Origin: Bacteroidota bacterium
Lineage (GTDB): Bacteria; Bacteroidota; Bacteroidia; NS11-12g; UBA9320
Length of the DNA: 21,963 bases
Direction of reading: 5' to 3'
NCBI GenBank assembly: GCA_947499775.1
Contig: CANMPY010000005.1
Location: 1 to 21,963 of the forward strand
The notes under the pieces were generated by a model. The model ran no database searches and had not been told where the DNA came from. It was given only the letters and a program-made list of their open reading frames with translations. Numbering within the stretch: the stretch's first letter is position 1; each line of letters starts with the position of its first letter. Below are positions 17,601-21,963 of this stretch, in pieces. The position numbers and the translations under genes were made by a program.

Positions 17601-20600
17601 ATATGAATTCGTAGTACCTGTGTTATTTATCGATGACCAACTTGCACCATTATTAGTTGAAGATTCCCAACGAACTACTGAACCAGTATTTCCCGATAAG
17701 GTAATCGTTCCGGTATTTGATCCTTTACAAACTGTTGTATTTGTAGTAGTAGTACCTCCAATAGTGGTAGCATCTACATCTATTACTTTAGCGTTGTTTA
17801 ATGTAGATGAACATCCCGTTGTTGTATTTGTAATTGTTCCCAAGGTTATAGTAGATGTACTTGGTAATACAGCAGCTGTTGTTGTTAGCGTAGTTGAGCC
17901 TGATCCTGTTCCGCTAGTGCTTTCGTTAGATGCTCCTGATGAACTAGGTGCTTTAACATTATAAGTCAACGACCAATTGTTAGTTGATTTTACCTTACTA
18001 ACATCAATGGTAAAGGTAATTTTAGATCCTTCACATAATCTACTAGGAACATTTGTATACGTTGCTATCGGCAAGTCATTTACAGTAATAGTTACTGATC
18101 CACTAAGAGTTTGGCTACATTGTGGTGTTCCACTTATTTGTCTGATACTTGATAATGTTAGGTTTGTAGTTGACGACAATATTCCAGTATTAACTGTGTA
18201 TGTACCGTCACCTGTTCTTTCAAGTGAATCAAGTTTTGAACCTATTAAATAATACACTCTAAAGGTTTGTCCAAAGGTATTATTTACCGTTATGGTTGCA
18301 GTTGTTGATGTACCCTCACATATAGTTGTTGAGCCAGTTATTGTGGCTATTGGTAATTCTCTTACAGTAATAACTGCAACATTTGATGCTACCTCTGCAC
18401 ATTGACCATTTTTAACTATTGCTCGGTAATATGTAGTAGTTGATAAATTTGAATAGGTTTGAGAAGCGGTGGTATTGCTTATTCCATTAAAGCTAGAACT
18501 TGCACTTACTGTGCTTAACTCCCAACGTACAATACTTCCATTGCCCGATCCAATACTATAGGTTAAAGCACCTGAGTTTGAAGATTTACAAACTGTAGCT
18601 GCACCTGATATTGATCCTACCGTAGTAGTTGCATCTACCTGAATATTTTTTGATTCAGTTAAATTACGTGTACATCCTGTAGTGGTATTAGTAATTAAAG
18701 TAAAGCTTACTGCAACTGAACCTGGAGTATTTAGAGTTGGGGTATTAAATGTAAATGTACCCGATCCTGTTCCTGTTGGTGCTGGAGAAATTGAAACACC
18801 TTCTATGGTTCCTGTCAAACTCCATCCTTGTCCTGTAGGCACATTTGTTACATTTACTACATACGTTGTAGCGTTACCTTGGCATATTGGTCCGCCTACA
18901 CTGCTAAGCGTAATGGCTGGTAAAGGATTTACATTTACCGTGGCAGTACTAGTTAACGTACTATTGGCGCAACCCTTTTTGAATGAGCCTGAAATTGTGG
19001 TATCAATTGATGTAACACTTACAAGACTAATAGTAGTATTTGTATTTAAAACTGAAGTTGTAATGGTTCCGGCACCTCCTATAATATTAACTGTTTTAGA
19101 AGTAGTTCCTTCCAAATAGTTAAGGCTTGAACGCTGCCCTGAAGCAACATTAGCAATACTAATAGTTAAAGTAGCTGTATTTCCAGCACATATAGTGGTT
19201 GAGCCCCCGATAGTTGCGATTGGCAATTCTTGAACGGTAACAGTAATAACATTTGATTCTTTCTCTGCGCAAATACCATTCTGAACAACAACTCTATAAT
19301 AGGTTGTTTGTGAAATATTAGAATAGGCTTGAGAATTTGAGGTATTTGTTATGGATGTCCATGGTCCTGCTGCACTTAGTGTGCTATATTCCCAACGAAC
19401 AACTGAGCCATTTGAGCTTCCAACCGTATAACTTAAGTTACCACTATTGCTATTTTTACAAACCGTAGTAGCAGTTCCAAGTGTTCCAACAGTTGTAACC
19501 GCATTCACAGTTATATCCATGGTTTGTCCTGTTAAATTACCAGTACAATTTGGTGAAAGGCTTGTTGTAGATATACTGTTTAGCATAATTGTAACTGTTC
19601 CGGCGCTTACTAATGTAGCTGTAGATATGGAATAGTTTCCAGGTCCATTTCCGGTAACCGTTTTTGATATTCCACCCTCTGTATAGCCCAATGACCATCC
19701 TTGTCCGGTTGATATATTGGCAACTGTATATTCAATAGTACTTGTACTGCCTTCACAAACAGGGCTCGTTACTTTGTTGAGTGTAGCAGTTGGCAATGGC
19801 GTAACATTTACCGTGGCTGTTGATGTTAATGTATTTGGTCCACAAGCAGGATTTGATGTCGTTCCTGAGTGGGTTAACAAAATACTTTGCAACGAAATAG
19901 TTGTTGTGTTTGTTAAAGTACCTGTAGTTAATGAATAATTTCCATCACCCGATCCGGTTAATGTATTTGTTGAAGTTCCTTCCAAATAGGTTATTGACCA
20001 TGGATTACCAAAGCTATTATTAACACTTACTGTAAGCGTAGCTGTGTTTCCTTGGCAAATTGTTGTTGAACCACTAATTGTAGCAATTGGTAAATTACGA
20101 ACTGTAATAACAATACCAGCAGATATAGCTTCAAGGCATGCACCATTTTTAACTTCCACGCGGTAATCGGTTGTTTGCGTTAAGTTGGTATAATTATAGG
20201 TAGAAGCAGTTGTACCCGTAGTGTTCCAAGTTGCTCCACCATTTAATGAATACTCCCATCGCACAACAGTTCCATTTCCTCCACTATACGTTAATGTTCC
20301 ACTATTTGATCCTTTACAAACTGTTTCGGCTCCAGCAATGGTACCTGCTACAGTGGTTTCATCCACTATAATTGTGGCTGATGCTCCAGAAATTGTACCA
20401 GTACATGTTGGGGTTGAACTCGTTATGGTAATTGAATTTAAAGTAACTACAACAGAACCTGGAGTTGTTAAGGTGCTTGTAGCTATACTAAATGTACCTG
20501 GTCCGCTTCCGGTAGTCGTTTTATTAATTCCTTCCTCTGTGTAGCTCATCGACCATGCTTGACCTGTGGTAATATTAGAAACCGTAAATCCAATAGTACT

Positions 20601-21963
20601 TTGACTTCCTTGACAAACCGGTGTTGAAACCGAATTTAAGGTAGCTATCGGCAATTGAATTACAGTTATTGTTACATTTCCGCTAACTGTATTTGGTCCA
20701 CATGCGGGTGAACCCGTTGTTGAAATATTTACTAAAGAAATAGTGGTGTTTGCTGTTAACGTTGAAATAGTAGTGAAATCAAAATTTCCATTACCAGTTC
20801 CGGTTACGGTTCGTGCAGCTGATCCTTCTACTAAATCAATAGACCATGCAGAACCATACGAATTAGCAACAGATAAACGATACGTTCCAGCATTGTCTGA
20901 ACATATTGGGCTATTGCCACTTACTATACTGATTGTAGCAGTTGGTAGTTCATTAACCGTAACGGTTATTGAATTAGAATTTATTTCGTTACATGCACCA
21001 TTTTTAGTTACTGCACGGTAGTTGGTAGTTGTTGTAATATTACTAAACGAAAGTGAGGTACTTGTGTTCGAAACTGATGTCCATGAAGCACCTCCATTGG
21101 TTGAGTATTCCCAACGCACAACTGATCCATTATGACCTGACACTGATAAAGATCCAGTATTTGACCCTTTACAAACCGTTTGATTAGCGGTAAGTGTACC
21201 AACAGTTGAAATTGGATCTACAGTTATATCTTTTGATAAAGAAATAGCACCTGAAGTACATCCTGTAGTTGTATTTGTTAATAAGTTTAAAGTAACCGTA
21301 ACCGAAGGCGTAGTGTTTAATACACCAGTGCTAAAACTAAACGTTCCTGAACCTGTACCTGTTGCTGACGAAATGGATATTCCATCAATTGTTCCAGTTA
21401 TGCTCCATCCTTGCCCACTAGCTACATTGGCAACTGTTACCGTGTAAGTAGTTGAACTTCCGGTGCAAATTGGCCCACCAACGCTATTAAAGGTTAGGGA
21501 AGGCAATGCATTTACATTTACAGTAATGCTTGAACTTAATGACGTAGGCCCACATACTGGATTAGTATTACTAGCTGTTTGCGTCATGGTAATGGACTGT
21601 AAAGTTATAGTTGTATTCGTTATTAGTACACTTGTAGTTATGGTTGAAGTTCCATCACCTGTTCCAGTTTTTGTTTTGGTTGTTGTTCCTTCTAAATATG
21701 TAATCGACCAAGTATTGCCATAGGTATTTGCTACAGTAATCATATTGGTTAACGTAGCTGTGGTTCCAGAACAAATAGTGGTAGAACCTGCTATGCTAGC
21801 AGTAGGTAAATCACGTACTGTAATAGTTGTTGTACTTGAATTAATCTCAGCACAGCTTCCGTTTTTAGTAACCGCTCTGAATAGCGTGGTTGTGGTAATG
21901 TTGCTGTACGATAAGGTCGTGGCAGTATTCGATATACCGGTCCAAGTTGAACCTGCATTGGTA
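14601..21963 (-). CDS. Giant repetitive surface protein with Ig-like triplets, PKD domains and T9SS type B sorting domain (5' partial)
   Basis: The frame is open from the stop at 14601 to the window edge, more than 2,450 residues, with the N-terminus missing; the ATG at 21741-21743 is internal, since the bases beyond it encode more of the same repeat (for example ITVRDLPTASIAGSTTIC). From N to C: about seven Ig-like triplets (edge to ~16365), four PKD-like domains (~16360-15380), a short beta-rich region with one more Ig/PKD-like domain (~15370-14920), and a C-terminal sorting domain. Thr, Ser, Asn and Gly dominate and Lys/Arg are few, as in extracellular adhesins. The protein should be exported by the T9SS and held at the surface, probably with the PorP/SprF-OmpA protein encoded next. 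An adhesin or gliding function like SprB is inference; I see no enzyme domain in the visible part. Confidence 0.93.
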   Translation of the reverse strand, partial: TNAGSTWTGISNTATTLSYSNITTTTLFRAVTKNGSCAEINSSTTTITVRDLPTASIAGSTTICSGTTATLTNMITVANTYGNTWSITYLEGTTTKTKTGTGDGTSTITTSVLITNTTITLQSITMTQTASNTNPVCGPTSLSSSITVNVNALPSLTFNSVGGPICTGSSTTYTVTVANVASGQGWSITGTIDGISISSATGTGSGTFSFSTGVLNTTPSVTVTLNLLTNTTTGCTSGAISLSKDITVDPISTVGTLTANQTVCKGSNTGSLSVSGHNGSVVRWEYSTNGGASWTSVSNTSTSLSFSNITTTTNYRAVTKNGACNEINSNSITVTVNELPTATISIVSGNSPICSDNAGTYRLSVANSYGSAWSIDLVEGSAARTVTGTGNGNFDFTTISTLTANTTISLVNISTTGSPACGPNTVSGNVTITVIQLPIATLNSVSTPVCQGSQSTIGFTVSNITTGQAWSMSYTEEGINKTTTGSGPGTFSIATSTLTTPGSVVVTLNSITITSSTPTCTGTISGASATIIVDETTVAGTIAGAETVCKGSNSGTLTYSGGNGTVVRWEYSLNGGATWNTTGTTASTYNYTNLTQTTDYRVEVKNGACLEAISAGIVITVRNLPIATISGSTTICQGNTATLTVSVNNSFGNPWSITYLEGTSTNTLTGSGDGNYSLTTGTLTNTTTISLQSILLTHSGTTSNPACGPNTLTSTATVNVTPLPTATLNKVTSPVCEGSTSTIEYTVANISTGQGWSLGYTEGGISKTVTGNGPGNYSISTATLVSAGTVTIMLNSISTTSLSPNCTGNLTGQTMDITVNAVTTVGTLGTATTVCKNSNSGNLSYTVGSSNGSVVRWEYSTLSAAGPWTSITNTSNSQAYSNISQTTYYRVVVQNGICAEKESNVITVTVQELPIATIGGSTTICAGNTATLTISIANVASGQRSSLNYLEGTTSKTVNIIGGAGTITTSVLNTNTTISLVSVTSIDTTISGSFKKGCANSTLTSTATVNVNPLPAITLSSVGGPICQGNATTYVVNVTNVPTGQGWSLTGTIEGVSISPAPTGTGSGTFTFNTPTLNTPGSVAVSFTLITNTTTGCTRNLTESKNIQVDATTTVGSISGAATVCKSSNSGALTYSIGSGNGSIVRWELSTVSASSSFNGISNTTASQTYSNLSTTTYYRAIVKNGQCAEVASNVAVITVRELPIATITGSTTICEGTSTTATITVNNTFGQTFRVYYLIGSKLDSLERTGDGTYTVNTGILSSTTNLTLSSIRQISGTPQCSQTLSGSVTITVNDLPIATYTNVPSRLCEGSKITFTIDVSKVKSTNNWSLTYNVKAPSSSGASNESTSGTGSGSTTLTTTAAVLPSTSTITLGTITNTTTGCSSTLNNAKVIDVDATTIGGTTTTNTTVCKGSNTGTITLSGNTGSVVRWESSTNNGASWSSINNTGTTNSYSNITQTTLFRAVVLNGVCASANSSVTTITVNELPMATINNATICAGNTASLSAVVSNTYGQSWTLTFGEGSTTRTLTGTGDGTFTLTTNTLTSTTTVSLKSIQISTGTVLCSNTLSGVGVVTVNALPTATHDSAPSSVCDGSPVDFTINVNDVLAGQGWTMNYKINSGSINTKSGTGPGNFTVISPNFANASTTVRVDTIKIISITNTTTGCTKTATLSRTLEVYPKSVGGTTAATVNPLCANSATTSDLTVSGIVGNVIRWEYSDDNQSTWTTLSNINSTITVSNLAKTREYRAVIQSGPCASANSSITKITVIPTVEAVISGAPQICQYKTAMFNVLVTNLASTDNWMLTYKINGVLQTPMVGKGPGNYPLTVGSPITNVSGTVLVKLETITNTTYSCANINLVSQATATVNPNPVTSFNVANSCKDSVAVFNNTSTISSGTSDFNWTFGDGSTSKTGNPTHAYTAAGNYSVSLLAISSMGCRDSITKNITVNPRPNAGFTFKNTCQDTAVKFTDGTSIGSGGTIKSYFWNFGDGSNSSAQSPSHAYVAAGTYTVTLTVVSNNGCGSVNVQNVTVYELPEPNYVANPVCQNSAMNFVNTSSIGVGPLTYKWDFAGQGNSIAANPSHTFTGFGLFNVSLTVTSNLGCVKKLVKPVQVWANPVANFSVNDVCIGVSSRFINGSTMPAGSADNILENFWSFGDSTFSTGKDPMHTYAKDGIYSVSVRATSDKGCVNSVTKSAVVHPLPIVSITTKKSKFCDGDFSVLHGNVGMRQYEWTLNDTIVSIADSAIVRRQGWYKLKIWAPSALGGCMNEDSIFITVWPLPIADAGRDTAIDKGQSVVLNGKGAGLNGSYDWTPTTYLNNSTIAQPKSTPDETILYTLTVTDKNGCMDSDTVRIKVRKDFVLIVHNVVTPNGDNMNDLWFIENIDAYPDAEVGVFNRYGMEVFKTKGYTNLNAWDGTDKLQNGNDLPDGAYYYVITLEGNNKVYKGAINLIKAKR
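14604..14900 (-). other. T9SS type B sorting / gliding-motility-associated C-terminal domain
   Basis: The last ~98 residues of the giant protein contain NVVTPNGDNMNDLWFIEN, FNRYGMEVFKTKGY, WDGTD and LPDGAYYYVI, then a basic end (LIKAKR). This is the pattern of the CHU_C / gliding-motility-associated C-terminal domain that marks type B cargo of the type IX secretion system and is found on SprB. Type B cargo is usually paired with a PorP/SprF protein, as here. Confidence 0.93.
15380..16360 (-). other. Block of four PKD-like domains within the giant protein
   Basis: Four beta-sandwich domains follow the Ig-like array. The first two carry classic PKD cores (NWTFGDGS...PTHAYTAAGNYSVSL near 16180-16260; WNFGDGS...PSHAYVAAGTYTVTL near 15930-16015). 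The third has WDFAGQG...PSHTFTGFGLFNVSL (near 15690-15775) and the fourth WSFGDST...PMHTYAKDGIYSVSV (near 15430-15520). Each spans about 80 residues and ends in a GC motif followed by a short strand. PKD domains are common spacers in secreted Bacteroidota proteins. Confidence 0.85.
16365..21963 (-). repeat. Tandem array of ~7 A-B-C Ig-like triplets (852-870 bp period)
   Basis: The RWEYS-type motif of module A recurs with its plus-strand anchor (ATTCCCAACG or close variants) at 21107, 20252, 19388, 18518, 17663 and 16811, giving steps of 855, 864, 870, 855 and 852 bases, all multiples of three; a further copy starts at the window edge. Approximate unit borders are 21220, 20365, 19510, 18640, 17785 and 16940. 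Each unit has three different modules: A (TVCKGSN...VVRWEYS...YRAVVKNG), B (TTICxGN...NxFGxxWSITYLEG...TGTGDG) and C (xPVCxGS...NxxTGQGWSL...TGxGPG). The copies are clearly diverged in DNA, so this is an old duplication, not a recent satellite. Confidence 0.9.
18930..19225 (-). other. Chimeric B-type module in the fourth triplet
   Basis: At the B position of the fourth triplet the start (TTICAGNTATLTISI) and the YLEGTTSKT stretch are B-type, but the segment between reads NVASGQ, which is the C-module version of that loop. The conserved core Trp is replaced (GQRSSL in place of GQGWSL). This unit is also the longest in the array (870 bases to the next anchor). It looks like recombination or gene conversion between neighbouring modules. 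Confidence 0.55.

Noticed and set aside
16735..21723. Several open frames of 60-145 codons on the plus strand across the giant gene, recurring once per repeat unit
   Set aside because: They are antisense shadows: the same codon pattern in each repeat keeps the same opposite frame open. Their translations are low-complexity Val/Pro/Leu runs without family features.
21741..21743. ATG as the start of the giant protein
   Set aside because: The frame stays open to the window edge and the upstream bases encode a further part of module B and module A, so this Met is internal.
16365..21963. CRISPR-like or non-coding satellite repeat
   Set aside because: The period is about 860 bases, always a multiple of three, and lies within one continuous reading frame; no short identical repeats with spacers are present.

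Overview
The window looks like a chromosomal stretch from a member of the Bacteroidota. The DNA is AT-rich. The strongest marks are a very large cell-surface protein ending in a type IX secretion (T9SS) type B / gliding-motility C-terminal domain, a PorP/SprF-type outer-membrane protein directly downstream of it, and several sequences that fit the Bacteroidota -7 promoter element (TAnnTTTG). Ribosome-binding sites of the Shine-Dalgarno type are mostly absent, as expected for this phylum. I cannot place it at genus level. No tRNA, rRNA, CRISPR array or insertion sequence was seen, and no stretch over 300 bases lacks a gene.

Layout. (1) 1-269: the 3' end of an unrecognised gene, converging on a leftward pair, a TPR-repeat protein (1122-2537) followed by a phosphosulfolactate synthase homologue (278-1033). 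(2) 2646-5636: a rightward M1-type zinc metallopeptidase whose last ~390 residues look like an outer-membrane beta-barrel. (3) 5820-9489: a rightward cluster of a membrane-anchored parvulin-type PPIase (PpiD/SurA-like), an alpha/beta hydrolase and a YebC-family protein. (4) 9594-12511: a leftward, tightly packed cluster of an NrnA-like DHH phosphoesterase, a two-domain FKBP lipoprotein and dTDP-glucose 4,6-dehydratase (rfbB); the last two overlap by 4 bases. (5) 12587-13006: ndk, rightward, closed by a perfect 36-base palindrome that can serve as a terminator for both strands. (6) 13083-21963: a leftward two-gene unit, a giant repetitive secreted protein (over 2,450 residues, N-terminus beyond the window) followed by a PorP/SprF-OmpA fusion.

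How the genes fit together. The last unit has the same logic as the SprB/SprF adhesin pair of gliding Bacteroidota: a large T9SS substrate and a PorP/SprF partner. Here the partner also carries a coiled coil and a peptidoglycan-binding OmpA domain, so it could tie the secreted fibre to the cell wall. The giant protein is built from an ordered three-module Ig-like unit (A-B-C, 284-290 residues) repeated about seven times, then PKD domains, then the sorting domain. The periplasmic folding factors (parvulin PPIase, FKBP lipoprotein) and the envelope-sugar enzyme RfbB are consistent with an envelope-rich neighbourhood, but a direct link to the adhesin is only inference. The remaining genes are ordinary core or near-core functions. 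The most unusual items are the triplet architecture with an apparent chimeric module, the SprF-OmpA fusion, and the peptidase-barrel fusion; I did not find a clearly new class of system.
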